Assembly (NCBI GenBank): GCA_036261615.1
Contig: DATAKK010000084.1
Location: 56,204-120,203, forward strand
Source of the DNA: JAJYQH01 sp036261615
GTDB taxonomy: Bacteria > Actinomycetota > Actinomycetes > Propionibacteriales > Propionibacteriaceae
DNA length: 64,000 nucleotides
Reading direction: 5' to 3'
Shown: piece by piece, positions 1 to 8,130 of the stretch
How the letters are laid out: each line of letters starts with the position of its first letter
Numbering within the stretch: position 1 is the first letter of the stretch
Program-made: the position numbers and the translations under genes
Notes under the pieces: generated by a model
Told to the model about the DNA's origin: nothing
Database searches by the model: none
What the model saw: the letters and a program-made list of their open reading frames with translations, nothing else

Positions 1-1084
1 CAAGTCCCAGGGGCTGGGCGTCGGCGAGGTCGGCTACCTCATCACCGGCGTCAAGGACGTGCGCCACTCGCGCGTCGGCGACACCGTCACCCTGGCGGGC
101 CGTCCCGCCACCCGTGAGCTCGCCGGTTATCGCCATCCCAAGCCGATGGTCTACGCGGGCCTCTACCCGATCGACGGCGACGACTTCCCCGAGCTCCGCG
201 AGGCGCTGGAGAAGCTCCAGCTCAACGACGCGGCCCTCACCTACGAGCCCGAGACCTCCGGGGCCCTCGGCTTCGGCTTCCGGGTCGGCTTCCTCGGGCT
301 GCTGCACATGGAGATCGTCCGCGAGCGGCTCGAGCGGGAGTTCAACCTCGACCTCATCAGCACCGCCCCGAACGTGGTCTACCGGGTGGTCATGGAGGAC
401 GGCACCGAGCATGTGGTGACCAACCCCAGCGAATACCCGGAGGGGAAGATCTCAGAGGTCTTCGAGCCGGTGGTGAAGGCGACCCTGCTGTCGCCGAGCG
501 ACTACATCGGCACGCTCATGGAGCTGTGCCAGACCCGCCGCGGCGTCCAGCTGGGCATGGACTACCTGTCGGCCGACCGGGTGGAGATGCGCTACACGCT
601 GCCGCTCGCCGAGATCGTCTTCGACTTCTTCGACGCGCTCAAGTCGCGCACCAAGGGCTACGCCTCCCTCGACTACGAGGACGCGGGCGAGCAGGCGGCC
701 GACCTCGTCAAGGTCGACATCCTCCTGCACGGCGACCCGGTCGACGCGTTCAGCGCGATCGTGCACAAGGACAAGGCGTACCAGTACGGGGTGGCGATGG
801 CTGCCAAGCTCAAGGAGCTCATCCCGCGCCAGCAGTTCGAGGTGCCCATCCAGGCGGCGATCGGCGCTCGGGTCATCGCCCGGGAGACGATCCGCGCCCT
901 GCGCAAGGACGTCCTCGCCAAGTGCTACGGCGGCGACATCACCCGCAAGCGCAAGCTGCTCGAGAAGCAGAAGGAGGGCAAGAAGCGGATGAAGATGGTC
1001 GGCCGCGTCGAGGTGCCCCAGGAGGCGTTCGTCGCCGCGCTGCAGACGGGCGAGGGTGGCGGCAAGGAGAAGAAGCCCAGCTGA
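1..1084 (+). CDS. lepA: Elongation factor 4 (LepA), C-terminal part, cut by the window edge
   Basis: This is the last ~360 residues of LepA/EF4, the translational GTPase that acts on ribosomes stalled before or after translocation. The reading frame is already open at base 2, with EVGYLITGVKD encoded before the first internal GTG at 59, so the start and the G domain lie left of the window. Visible landmarks are the domain II segment VRHSRVGDTVTL, the EF-G-like segment GALGFGFRVGFLGLLHMEI, and the LepA-specific lysine-rich C-terminal domain (CYGGDITRKRKLLEKQKEGKKRMK), which is diagnostic. The stop is TGA at 1082-1084. The gene converges on the sugar-transport operon across a 26-base gap that holds a hairpin. 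LepA beside HemW is a common bacterial arrangement, although here a transport operon separates them. Identity is very secure. Confidence 0.97.
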   Translation, partial: KSQGLGVGEVGYLITGVKDVRHSRVGDTVTLAGRPATRELAGYRHPKPMVYAGLYPIDGDDFPELREALEKLQLNDAALTYEPETSGALGFGFRVGFLGLLHMEIVRERLEREFNLDLISTAPNVVYRVVMEDGTEHVVTNPSEYPEGKISEVFEPVVKATLLSPSDYIGTLMELCQTRRGVQLGMDYLSADRVEMRYTLPLAEIVFDFFDALKSRTKGYASLDYEDAGEQAADLVKVDILLHGDPVDAFSAIVHKDKAYQYGVAMAAKLKELIPRQQFEVPIQAAIGARVIARETIRALRKDVLAKCYGGDITRKRKLLEKQKEGKKRMKMVGRVEVPQEAFVAALQTGEGGGKEKKPS

Positions 1085-1088
1085 GGCT

Positions 1089-1108
1089 GCCGCCCCGGCG
1101 GGGACGGC
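1089..1108. terminator. Possible bidirectional terminator hairpin between lepA and the sugar permease gene
   Basis: GCCGCCCC (1089-1096), loop GGC, then GGGG-A-CGGC (1100-1108) form a hairpin with one bulged A between two convergent genes. There is no T tract on either side, which is usual for high-GC actinobacterial terminators. Only position and structure support it. Confidence 0.45.
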
Positions 1109-1110
1109 CC

Positions 1111-1950
1111 TCAGCGCAGCCCGGTGGTCTCGACGCCCTGGACGAGGAACCGCTGCAGGAACAGGAACACCAGCAGCACCGGGATCACGGCCACGAGCGC
1201 TCCGGCGAACAGCTCCGGGTAGTTGACCAGCTGCGACGTCATGAACTGGCTGAGCGTCACCTGGACGGTGCGGGTGCCGTTGCGGGTGACGAGCATCGGC
1301 CACAGGAACGCGTTCCACGACCCGATGAAGATGATCGTGCCGACCGCGCCGATGATTCCCATCGAGTTGGGCACCACCACCTGCCAGAACGTGCGCCACG
1401 GGTTCGCGCCGTCGATGAGGGCGGCCTCCTCCAGTTCCTTCGGGAACCCGAGGAACGACTGCCGGAACATGTAGGTGGCGAACGCCGAGAACATGCCGGG
1501 GACGATGAGGCCGCGGAAGGTGTCGATCCACCCGAGGGCCGAGGTCATGACGAACGTCGGGATGAACGTCACCGCGGCCGGCACCATGAGGGTGAAGATC
1601 GTCAGCGCCGAGAGGATCCGCGCCACCCGGTGGGTGTAGCGGGCCAGGGCGTAGCCGGCGAGCAGGGCGACGACCACCGTGAGCCCGGTCTGCACCACGG
1701 CCATGACCGCCGAGTGCCACAGGGACGCCCCCATCTCGACGTCGGAGTTGGTGAACAGCTGGGTGATGTTGTCGAGGTTCCACTGGTCGGGCAGCCACTG
1801 CCACTGGGCGGCCGCGATCAGCCGTGACGACGCGAACGCGTTGCGCAGGATCACGTAGAACGGCAGGAGGAACAGCACCGCGAGCACGGCGAGCACGATG
1901 TAGCGCACGACCACGAGCACCCGGGCCGACCGGCCGCGCACAGCCCTCAT
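1111..1950 (-). CDS. Carbohydrate ABC transporter permease, MalG/CUT1 type
   Basis: A 279-residue inner-membrane permease of the binding-protein-dependent CUT1 sugar importers. It has an N-terminal membrane segment (VVVRYIVLAVLAVLFLLPF), further hydrophobic helices, and the cytoplasmic EAA loop (EEAALIDGANPWRTFWQVV) that contacts the ATPase. I chose the ATG at 1950 because it overlaps the stop of the upstream permease (ATGA), giving translational coupling, and the protein then has the usual MalG length of ~280. It is the last gene of a three-gene operon: binding protein, permease, permease. No ATPase gene lies nearby, so a shared MsiK-type ATPase elsewhere is inferred. The substrate cannot be read from the sequence. 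Confidence 0.93.
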   Translation of the reverse strand: MRAVRGRSARVLVVVRYIVLAVLAVLFLLPFYVILRNAFASSRLIAAAQWQWLPDQWNLDNITQLFTNSDVEMGASLWHSAVMAVVQTGLTVVVALLAGYALARYTHRVARILSALTIFTLMVPAAVTFIPTFVMTSALGWIDTFRGLIVPGMFSAFATYMFRQSFLGFPKELEEAALIDGANPWRTFWQVVVPNSMGIIGAVGTIIFIGSWNAFLWPMLVTRNGTRTVQVTLSQFMTSQLVNYPELFAGALVAVIPVLLVFLFLQRFLVQGVETTGLR

Positions 1951-2936
1951 CGCTCGTCCCTCTCCACGCCGCGGTTGGTGAGCCAGTTCTGGGCGACGCC
2001 GAACACGACGATGATCGCGGTGAGGATCATCGTCCCGGCACCGCCGAGGCCGAGGTCCTGGTTCGAGCCGCCGAGGCTGATGACGAACAGGTGCACCAGC
2101 GGCGGCCGCCCGTACGGCGGGTAGGTGCCGTTGACGCCGGACAGTAGGTTCCAGAACTCGTCGAACGCCTGGAACGCGTTGATGAGCAGCAGCATGAGCA
2201 CCGCCGCACTGGTGGCACGCAGTTGGGGGAGCGTGATGTAGCGCAGCAGCCGCCAGCCGGCCGCGCCGTCGATGGCGGCCGCCTCGTAGGTCTCCTGCGG
2301 GATCCGGTTGAGGCCGGCGATGAGCAGGATCATGTAGAAGCCGACCTGCAGCCACAGCCGCAGGGAGACCAGCGCCACCCAGTAGCCGTAGTTGGCCCCG
2401 CCCAGCCAGTCGATGTTCGACCCGCCGAACTTGCGCAGCATCGAGTTGATGAGCCCGAACCGGCCGCCGTTGAAGAACGAGATGCGCCAGATCATCGCGG
2501 CGATGACGTACGACACGGCGGTGGGGATGAAGAACACCGACCGGAAGAAGGCCTGGGCCACCCGGAGCCCGTTGAGCAGCAGGGCGAGGCCGAGTGAGCA
2601 GACGTAGGTGAGCGGGACGATGAGCACGGCGAACGCGACGAACACGAGCAGCGACGAGCGGAACTCGGGGTCGCTCAGCAGATAGGTGTAGTTGGCCCAC
2701 CCGACGAACTTCGTCGGCGTCACCGTCGCCCGGGCCTCGAAGAACGACAGGTAGGCGCTCCACGCGATGGGCACGTAGACGAACACGAGCAGGCCGGCGA
2801 GGAACGGGAGGACGAACAGCCCGAACCAGAGGTTGCGGTCCTGACGGCCGCGCAGCCGGCGTCCCCATGTGGGACGCCGGCCGGCGGCGAGGGGTGCGAT
2901 GCCGGGACCGCCCCGCGTGCCCGCGGGGGCGCTCAT
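1947..2936 (-). CDS. Carbohydrate ABC transporter permease, MalF/CUT1 type
   Basis: A 329-residue partner permease of the MalG-like protein. It starts with a basic cytoplasmic tail (TWGRRLRGRQDRN) and then carries about six hydrophobic segments, beginning LWFGLFVLPFLAGLLVFVYV. The EAA-type loop is YEAAAIDGAAGWRLLRYITLP. Both ends overlap neighbours by ATGA (start with the binding-protein stop at 2936, stop with the next ATG at 1947-1950), which indicates a single tightly coupled transcript. Length and topology are normal for MalF/UgpA-type permeases without the large P2 loop. Confidence 0.93.
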   Translation of the reverse strand: MSAPAGTRGGPGIAPLAAGRRPTWGRRLRGRQDRNLWFGLFVLPFLAGLLVFVYVPIAWSAYLSFFEARATVTPTKFVGWANYTYLLSDPEFRSSLLVFVAFAVLIVPLTYVCSLGLALLLNGLRVAQAFFRSVFFIPTAVSYVIAAMIWRISFFNGGRFGLINSMLRKFGGSNIDWLGGANYGYWVALVSLRLWLQVGFYMILLIAGLNRIPQETYEAAAIDGAAGWRLLRYITLPQLRATSAAVLMLLLINAFQAFDEFWNLLSGVNGTYPPYGRPPLVHLFVISLGGSNQDLGLGGAGTMILTAIIVVFGVAQNWLTNRGVERDER

Positions 2937-4222
2937 CAGCCGTTGATTCGCTTGAGCTCGGAGACGGCCTTGTCACCCACCGGCTTGAACTCGCTGGCCG
3001 GGTCCGCGCCCTTGACGATGACGTTGGTCATCGCCGAGTTGAACGCGTCACCGATCGGTCCGGTCCACATGATGTCGGAGGCGAAGCCCTCCTTGGCCAC
3101 CATGTCGGCGGCGTCCTTGCCCGGGCCCTGGGCGATCTTCGTGCACTGCGGCACGAGCGCGACCTGCGAGGGGATGTGGGTGCCGTAGCTGTTGGCGAAG
3201 TCGACCTGGTCGGCCGTCTGGTCGACCCACAGCCACTTGACGAACGCCTTGGCGGCGTCGACGTTCTTGCTCTTCGCCGCGACGCAGGAACTGTAGGCGC
3301 CGAACGGCACGGCCGGACGGCCCGAGGACCCCATCGCCGGGAAGGCCAGCACGCCGAAGTCGTTGCCGAACGCCTTCTGCACGTCGGGCATCGACCAGAG
3401 GCCGCCCCACTGCATCGCGGTCTCGCCGTTGATGAACGGGGACGCGTCGAACCAGTCCTTGGACGCCGACTTGAGCAGGGCGTTGCTCTTGTAGAACGCC
3501 TGGTAGGCCTTCAGCGAGTCGTAGAAGTTGGGCTCGAGGAACCCGAGGCCGGTGCGGCCCGAGTTCAACTGCTCGAAGCCGGAGGCCCAGACGAACATGT
3601 TGCCGAGCACACCGACCCCGCCGTCGTTGCCCGCGAAGAACCCGCCCATGTCCTTGGTGGTCTGCGCCCTGGCCGCGTCGACCAGCGCGGCGAAGGTCGT
3701 CGGCGGCTGCACGCCGGCCTTCTTCAGCAGCGAGGGCCGGTAGTAGAGCAGCTGCATGTCGATGACCTGCGGCACGGCCCAGATCTTCCCCTCGAAGGTG
3801 AGCCGCTTGATCACCGACTGGTTGAACTTGCTCACCGACGAGCCGAGGACGTCGGTCATGTCGACGACCTGGCCGCCCTTGATCATGTCGAGGGTGGGAC
3901 CGTTGCCGTACTCGAACACGTCGGGGAAGGAGTTGGTGAGCAGGGCCGCTGGCACGGCGGTGTCGTAGTTACCCGCGTACCAGGTGACGTTGACGGTGGC
4001 GTCCGGGTAGGACGCGGCGTACTTGTTGACCGCCTCCTTCGTGCCGGCCTCGCCGTACTGGTGGTACCACTGCGCGAGGGTGGGCTTGGAGCCACCCGAC
4101 GAGCCGGCGGACGAACTGCCCGAGTTGTTCGACAAGCCGTTGTTGCTGCCGCACGCGGCGAGGGCGGCGGTTGCCGCGAGCCCACCGGCGGCGGTGAGGA
4201 GATGGCGACGGGTGATCTGCAT
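2936..4222 (-). CDS. Sugar ABC transporter substrate-binding lipoprotein (extracellular solute-binding family 1)
   Basis: A 428-residue extracytoplasmic binding protein, first gene of the operon. The N-terminus has an arginine pair (TRRHLL, residues 4-9), a hydrophobic segment and a lipobox LAAC with Cys24. It is therefore a lipoprotein and possibly Tat-exported, though the Tat motif is partial. A Ser/Gly-rich linker follows, then the family 1 fold with typical segments such as WYHQYGE, FPDVFEYGNGP and INGETAMQWGG. These families bind mono- or oligosaccharides or polyols; which one is not visible. The ATG at 4222 has TAGACT (reverse complement of 4230-4235) 8 bases upstream and no Shine-Dalgarno sequence, so a leaderless mRNA is likely. 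Confidence 0.92.
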   Translation of the reverse strand: MQITRRHLLTAAGGLAATAALAACGSNNGLSNNSGSSSAGSSGGSKPTLAQWYHQYGEAGTKEAVNKYAASYPDATVNVTWYAGNYDTAVPAALLTNSFPDVFEYGNGPTLDMIKGGQVVDMTDVLGSSVSKFNQSVIKRLTFEGKIWAVPQVIDMQLLYYRPSLLKKAGVQPPTTFAALVDAARAQTTKDMGGFFAGNDGGVGVLGNMFVWASGFEQLNSGRTGLGFLEPNFYDSLKAYQAFYKSNALLKSASKDWFDASPFINGETAMQWGGLWSMPDVQKAFGNDFGVLAFPAMGSSGRPAVPFGAYSSCVAAKSKNVDAAKAFVKWLWVDQTADQVDFANSYGTHIPSQVALVPQCTKIAQGPGKDAADMVAKEGFASDIMWTGPIGDAFNSAMTNVIVKGADPASEFKPVGDKAVSELKRING

Positions 4223-4229
4223 GTCGCGG

Positions 4230-4235
4230 AGTCTA
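4230..4235 (-). promoter_or_regulatory. -10 box of the sugar ABC operon
   Basis: TAGACT on the minus strand fits TANNNT and would place +1 within a base of the ATG at 4222. I see no convincing -35 hexamer. A GC hairpin (GGGGCC-TGC-GGCCCC, 4303-4317) lies further upstream, in the gap shared with hemW. Confidence 0.45.
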
Positions 4236-4395
4236 CCGGTAGCAACACCCCAAGTAGCGGCGCTCTCACCCGCATGGGGGAGGGGGTATGTCGTGACAAA
4301 GTGGGGCCTGCGGCCCCGTGCTGGAGGTCGCTCCCGGTCGGAGCCGCCGCCCCGGTCAGGGGTGCCCGAGAGCGTCCTGGCGTACCCTCGCCCTC

Positions 4396-5610
4396 ATGCC
4401 GTCGACCCCGCCCCCCGGAGACCCGGTGCCGCCCGACGGCGTTCTGCCGGAGGCCGCACTCGCTGAGGTGGACGCCGCGCCGCTCGGGGTCTACCTGCAC
4501 GTGCCGTTCTGCGCCGTGCGCTGCGGCTACTGCGACTTCAACACCTACTCGCCCGACCAGGTCGACGCGGACGCCGTCACGGTCTGGGCCCGCTCGGCGC
4601 ACGCGGAGATCGACCTCGCCCGCCGCGTGCTCGGCGACGCCGCCCCGCGGCTCTCGACCGTCTTCGTCGGCGGCGGCACGCCGACGCTCGCACCCGCAAG
4701 CATGCTCGGCAGCCTGCTCCATCACCTGCGGGACGCCTTCGGGCTCGAGCCGGACGCCGAGGTGACCACCGAGGCCAATCCGGAGACCGTGGGCCCGGCG
4801 CTGCTCGACGACCTGCTCGGCGCCGGGTTCACCCGGCTCTCGCTGGGCATGCAGTCGTCGGTGCCGCACGTGCTCCGGGTGCTCGACCGGGTGCACACCC
4901 CCGGCCGCGCCCTCGAAGCGGCCCGCCAGGCGAGGGCCGCCGGGTTCGTCGACATCTCCCTCGACCTCATCTACGGCACGCCTGGGGAGTCGATGGACGA
5001 CTGGCGGGCCTCCCTGGAGGCCGCGCTCGGGGTCGATCCCGATCACCTCAGCGCCTACGCCCTCATCGTCGAGGACGGCACCGCCCTGGCCGGCCGCATC
5101 CGTCGCGGACAGGTGGCGGCGCCCGACGACGACGACCTCGCCGACAAGTACCTCGTCACCGAGGAGCTGCTCACCGGGGCCGGGTTCGAGTGGTACGAGG
5201 TGAGCAACTGGAGCCGGGGGCCGGCCCACCGCTCCCGGCACAACCTCGCCTACTGGCGGGGTCACAACTGGTGGGGCATCGGGCCGGGGGCGCACTCCCA
5301 CGTGGGCGGCGTCCGGTGGTGGAACGTGCGGCACCCGCGCCGCTACGGCGCCCTTCTCGCCGAGGGGCGCAGCCCCGGCGAGGGGCGGGAGGTGCTGGAC
5401 GCCGGCGAGCGCCGGGTCGAGCGGGTGCTGCTGGAACTGCGGATCGCCGACGGGCTGCCGCTGGACGTGCTCACGCCGACCGAGCGGGCCCGGGTCGCCG
5501 GGCTCGTCGACGACGGCCTGCTCGCCGTGCGGGGGGACGGGGCCCGGCTCGTGCTCACCCTCCGGGGGCGGTTGCTCGCGGACGCCGTCGTCCGCCGGCT
5601 CCTGGACTGA
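4396..5610 (+). CDS. hemW: HemW, radical SAM heme chaperone (formerly annotated HemN-like)
   Basis: A 404-residue radical SAM protein. The cluster motif CAVRCGYC (about residues 38-45) gives CxxxCxxC with the extra Cys position (CGYCDF) typical of the HemN/HemW group. Later blocks are FVGGGTPTL (SAM-binding GGGTP), EANPE, RLSLGMQS and the HemW-like segment DHLSAYALIVEDGT. HemW passes heme to respiratory proteins and lacks coproporphyrinogen oxidase activity, but telling it from true HemN by sequence is not absolute. The ATG at 4396 is preferred over an upstream GTG at 4318, because homologues begin close to the hydrophobic strand before the cluster and TACCCT at 4383-4388 suggests a leaderless start here. 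Confidence 0.93.
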   Translation: MPSTPPPGDPVPPDGVLPEAALAEVDAAPLGVYLHVPFCAVRCGYCDFNTYSPDQVDADAVTVWARSAHAEIDLARRVLGDAAPRLSTVFVGGGTPTLAPASMLGSLLHHLRDAFGLEPDAEVTTEANPETVGPALLDDLLGAGFTRLSLGMQSSVPHVLRVLDRVHTPGRALEAARQARAAGFVDISLDLIYGTPGESMDDWRASLEAALGVDPDHLSAYALIVEDGTALAGRIRRGQVAAPDDDDLADKYLVTEELLTGAGFEWYEVSNWSRGPAHRSRHNLAYWRGHNWWGIGPGAHSHVGGVRWWNVRHPRRYGALLAEGRSPGEGREVLDAGERRVERVLLELRIADGLPLDVLTPTERARVAGLVDDGLLAVRGDGARLVLTLRGRLLADAVVRRLLD

Positions 5611-5647
5611 CCGGGACCGGGCCCCGGGGGCGCGAGCCTCCTGGGCA

Positions 5648-5771
5648 GTGGCCACTTCTGGGTGGCTGTCGACCCTCAACCGGGCAATGTCCCGTTCCGG
5701 CTCGGGGCGGTGGCCACTTCTGGGTCGCTGTCGACCCTCAACCGGGCAGTGCCCAGGTCCGGGCGACCAGG
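5648..5771. repeat. Two tandem copies of a ~62-base intergenic repeat
   Basis: Copy 1 starts at 5648 and copy 2 at 5710. Over their first 42 bases they differ only at positions 17 and 40, and similarity fades after about position 53. Each copy opens with the palindrome GTGGCCAC. Copy 1 can fold as GCCAC-TTCTGG-GTGGC, which a G-to-C change destroys in copy 2. The repeats occupy the gap between hemW and the DUF3097 gene, and no conserved protein is encoded there. IS21-type elements carry multiple terminal repeats and could leave such a scar, but no transposase is nearby, so the origin is unknown. Confidence 0.8.
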
Positions 5772-5837
5772 GGTCCTCCGGCGGGTGGGGGCGTGCCTCC
5801 CTCGCTCCGGCGGTGCCCTTGGGTAGCCTCACCCGGC

Positions 5838-6701
5838 GTGAGCTTCCCCTCCAAATACGGATCCGATGTGCTGTCGTCCGGGTGGCAGCAGGCAGGTCGC
5901 AAGATCTCCCGCGACCTCCCCCTCGAACTCGACCTGGTCGTCGAGGAGCCCCTCAGCGGGTTCTGCGGGGCGGTGGTCGGGTGGGAGAACGGCCTCGTCG
6001 TGCTCGAGGACCGGCACGCCAAGCGCCGCTCGTTCCCCGTCGGTCCGGGGTTCCTGCTCGACGGGGAGCCGGTCGCCCTGCGCATCCCCGCGCGCCAGGG
6101 CACGGCGAGGGCCGCCGACCGCACGGCGTCCGGGTCACGGAAGGGCGAGGCGGAGTCGGCGAAGGTGGCCCTGCCGAGCCGCATCTACGTCGAGGGCCGC
6201 CACGACGCCGAACTCGTCGAGAAGGTGTGGGGTGACGACCTGCGACACGTCGGCGTGGTCGTGGAGTTCCTCGGCGGCATCGACGATCTCGTCGGCGTCG
6301 TCGACGAGTTCCGGCCCGAGCCGGGCCGGAGGCTGGGCGTGCTCGTCGACCACCTCGTGCCCGGGTCGAAGGAGTCGCGGATCGCGGCCCAGGTGGGACG
6401 CAGCGGCTACGGCGACTACGTGATGATCACCGGCCACCGGTTCATCGACGTGTGGAACGCCGTGCTTCCGGCCACCGTCGGTCTCAAGGCCTGGCCGGCG
6501 GTGCCCCGCGACGTGGACTTCAAGAAGGGGACGCTGGCGGCCCTCGGTCAACCCCACCGCGACCAGGCGGACATCGCCAGGGGCTGGCAGGCGATCCTCG
6601 GCCGGGTGCGGTCGTGGCGCGACCTCGATCCGCGTTTCAACACCGAGGTCGAGCGGCTCATCGACTTCGTCACCCAGGACCACCTCGACACCGACTCCTG
6701 A
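5838..6701 (+). CDS. DUF3097 family protein
   Basis: A 287-residue soluble protein of the actinobacterial DUF3097 family, commonly found downstream of hemW in actinomycetes. The N-terminal part (KYGSDVLSSGWQ, then a strand-rich domain with GFCGAVVGWENGLVVLEDR) is joined by a charged linker to a C-terminal domain. That domain has RIYVEGRHDAELVEKVWGDD and VLVDHLVPGSKESRIA, which resembles a TOPRIM-like arrangement: an E in VEG, then an acidic VDH motif. The TOPRIM comparison is my inference and no activity is established. The GTG at 5838 is preferred: FPSKYG is the usual family beginning, and TAGCCT (5824-5829) lies just upstream, suggesting leaderless expression. It follows the tandem repeat. 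Confidence 0.88.
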   Translation: MSFPSKYGSDVLSSGWQQAGRKISRDLPLELDLVVEEPLSGFCGAVVGWENGLVVLEDRHAKRRSFPVGPGFLLDGEPVALRIPARQGTARAADRTASGSRKGEAESAKVALPSRIYVEGRHDAELVEKVWGDDLRHVGVVVEFLGGIDDLVGVVDEFRPEPGRRLGVLVDHLVPGSKESRIAAQVGRSGYGDYVMITGHRFIDVWNAVLPATVGLKAWPAVPRDVDFKKGTLAALGQPHRDQADIARGWQAILGRVRSWRDLDPRFNTEVERLIDFVTQDHLDTDS

Positions 6702-6734
6702 CGAACGGCATGCCACACGAGGGCGCGCCCGGGG

Positions 6735-7223
6735 TCAGGCGGCCGACGTCACGGCAGCCCAGCCGGTGAGCGCCAGGCCCACGGCCAGCAGCAGTCCGCC
6801 CAGGAGCATCGGGTGGGCGACCAGCCGGGAGCGGGTCCACGACGTCCTCGAGTGCGCGGCCGCGACGACGACGAGCAGCGCCTCGGCGGCCAGGGCGACG
6901 AAACTGAGCGGTTCGGTCCAGTTGCCCTGGTCATCGGCGATCTCGGGCAGCGCGGCCGCCCGAGTCACGAGGTAGGCGAGGATCGCGAGGGCCGGCAGGA
7001 GCAGCGTCGCCCGCCACACCGAGCGGGTGTCACCGCCGGCCATGAGTGCCACGGCCAGCACCGTGAGCGCAATCTCGAGCGCCACGAACGACAGGCCGAT
7101 GTAGGGCGCCTCGTTGAGGTGCGCGGGGGTGATCGGCAGGTGCGCCGCCACGATCGTCACCGCGATCGCCGCGGCGGGCCACCGCCACGGTGAGCGCTCA
7201 GGCGTGGCTGCTTCCACCGACAT
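6735..7223 (-). CDS. Small integral membrane protein, unknown function
   Basis: A 162-residue protein with about five hydrophobic segments: AAAIAVTIVAAHLPI, IGLSFVALEIALTVLAVALMA, ATLLLPALAILAYLVTRAAAL, LSFVALAAEALLVVVAAAHS and a final LLLAVGLALTGWAAV. Two short polar loops carry acidic residues (PEIADDQGNWTE). No signature I recognise. The ATG at 7223 has a good ribosome binding site (GGAGGTGG, 3-4 bases upstream) and a TAGAGT -10 candidate beyond it. It ends convergently, 33 bases from the DUF3097 stop. Nothing in the context assigns a role. Confidence 0.75.
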   Translation of the reverse strand: MSVEAATPERSPWRWPAAAIAVTIVAAHLPITPAHLNEAPYIGLSFVALEIALTVLAVALMAGGDTRSVWRATLLLPALAILAYLVTRAAALPEIADDQGNWTEPLSFVALAAEALLVVVAAAHSRTSWTRSRLVAHPMLLGGLLLAVGLALTGWAAVTSAA

Positions 7224-7328
7224 CGTCCACCTCCCGCCGTCCGTACTCTAGCCGCCGGCCCCGCGGCCGCCCGGGTCCCGGAGTGGGCACGGCGTCCCAG
7301 GCCGGGGCCGCTGCGCCACGATGGGTGC

Positions 7329-8120
7329 ATGAGCCTGCGCCACGAGCCGTCGTCCGATGCCATCCTCGACCTCATGCGGGCGGTTGCGGCCGAGCAGATC
7401 CTGCCGCGCTTCCGCCGGCTCGCGGACGCCGACATCGACCAGAAGGCGCCCGGCGACTTCGTGACCGTCGCCGACCGCGAGGCCGAGCGCGTCCTCACCC
7501 GGGAGCTCACCGCGATGGCCCCCGGCTGTCTGGTCATCGGCGAGGAGGCCTGCTTCCTCGACCCGGCGCTGGAGGACTCGGCCGGCAGCGTCGAGCACGC
7601 GTTCCTCGTCGACCCCGTCGACGGCACCCGCAACTTCGTGCGCGGCAGCGCGAACTTCGCGGTGATGATCGCCGAGGTGCGCTCGGGGGAGACCGTGCGG
7701 GCCTGGATCCTGCAGCCGGCGCTCGGCCACGTCTACGTCGCGGAGGCCGGCGCCGGGGCGACCCGGGACGGCGAGTCGCTACCGGTCCGGGAGGGCCGCC
7801 CCTCCCGCCCTCAGGGGGTCGCCTCCCAGCGCCGCCTCATCGGCTTCGACGCGGGTGCGTCCCTGTCGCCGATCGTCTTCGGTGCCTTCGCCGCCGGCAT
7901 CGACTATCCCCGGGTGGCGACCGGTGCGATCGACTTCGTCGTCTACAAGAACCTCCACCCGTGGGACCACGCGCCCGGCTCGCTGCTGCTGCGGGAGACG
8001 GGAGGCGTGAGCCGGATGAGGGACGGGCGCGACTACCGGCCGGGCGAGACGGGGCAGGGGATGATCGGCGCGGGCACCGACGCGATCTGGGCGCTCGCGC
8101 GGTCCGCGTTCCCCAGCTGA
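7329..8120 (+). CDS. Inositol monophosphatase family phosphatase
   Basis: A 263-residue member of the Mg2+-dependent, Li+-sensitive sugar-phosphatase superfamily. Metal ligands are visible in order: GEEA (Glu of motif 1), DPVDGTRNFVRG (the DPxDGT signature) and PWDHAPGSLLLRETGG (the WDxAxG motif). The family includes inositol-1-phosphatase, histidinol-phosphatase HisN and PAP phosphatase, and the sequence alone does not decide among them. HisN is a real alternative in actinobacteria. The ATG at 7329 lies 7 bases after CACGAT, a weak -10. It converges on tauE with 10 bases between stops. Confidence 0.88.
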   Translation: MSLRHEPSSDAILDLMRAVAAEQILPRFRRLADADIDQKAPGDFVTVADREAERVLTRELTAMAPGCLVIGEEACFLDPALEDSAGSVEHAFLVDPVDGTRNFVRGSANFAVMIAEVRSGETVRAWILQPALGHVYVAEAGAGATRDGESLPVREGRPSRPQGVASQRRLIGFDAGASLSPIVFGAFAAGIDYPRVATGAIDFVVYKNLHPWDHAPGSLLLRETGGVSRMRDGRDYRPGETGQGMIGAGTDAIWALARSAFPS

Positions 8121-8130
8121 GGCGCCGCGC

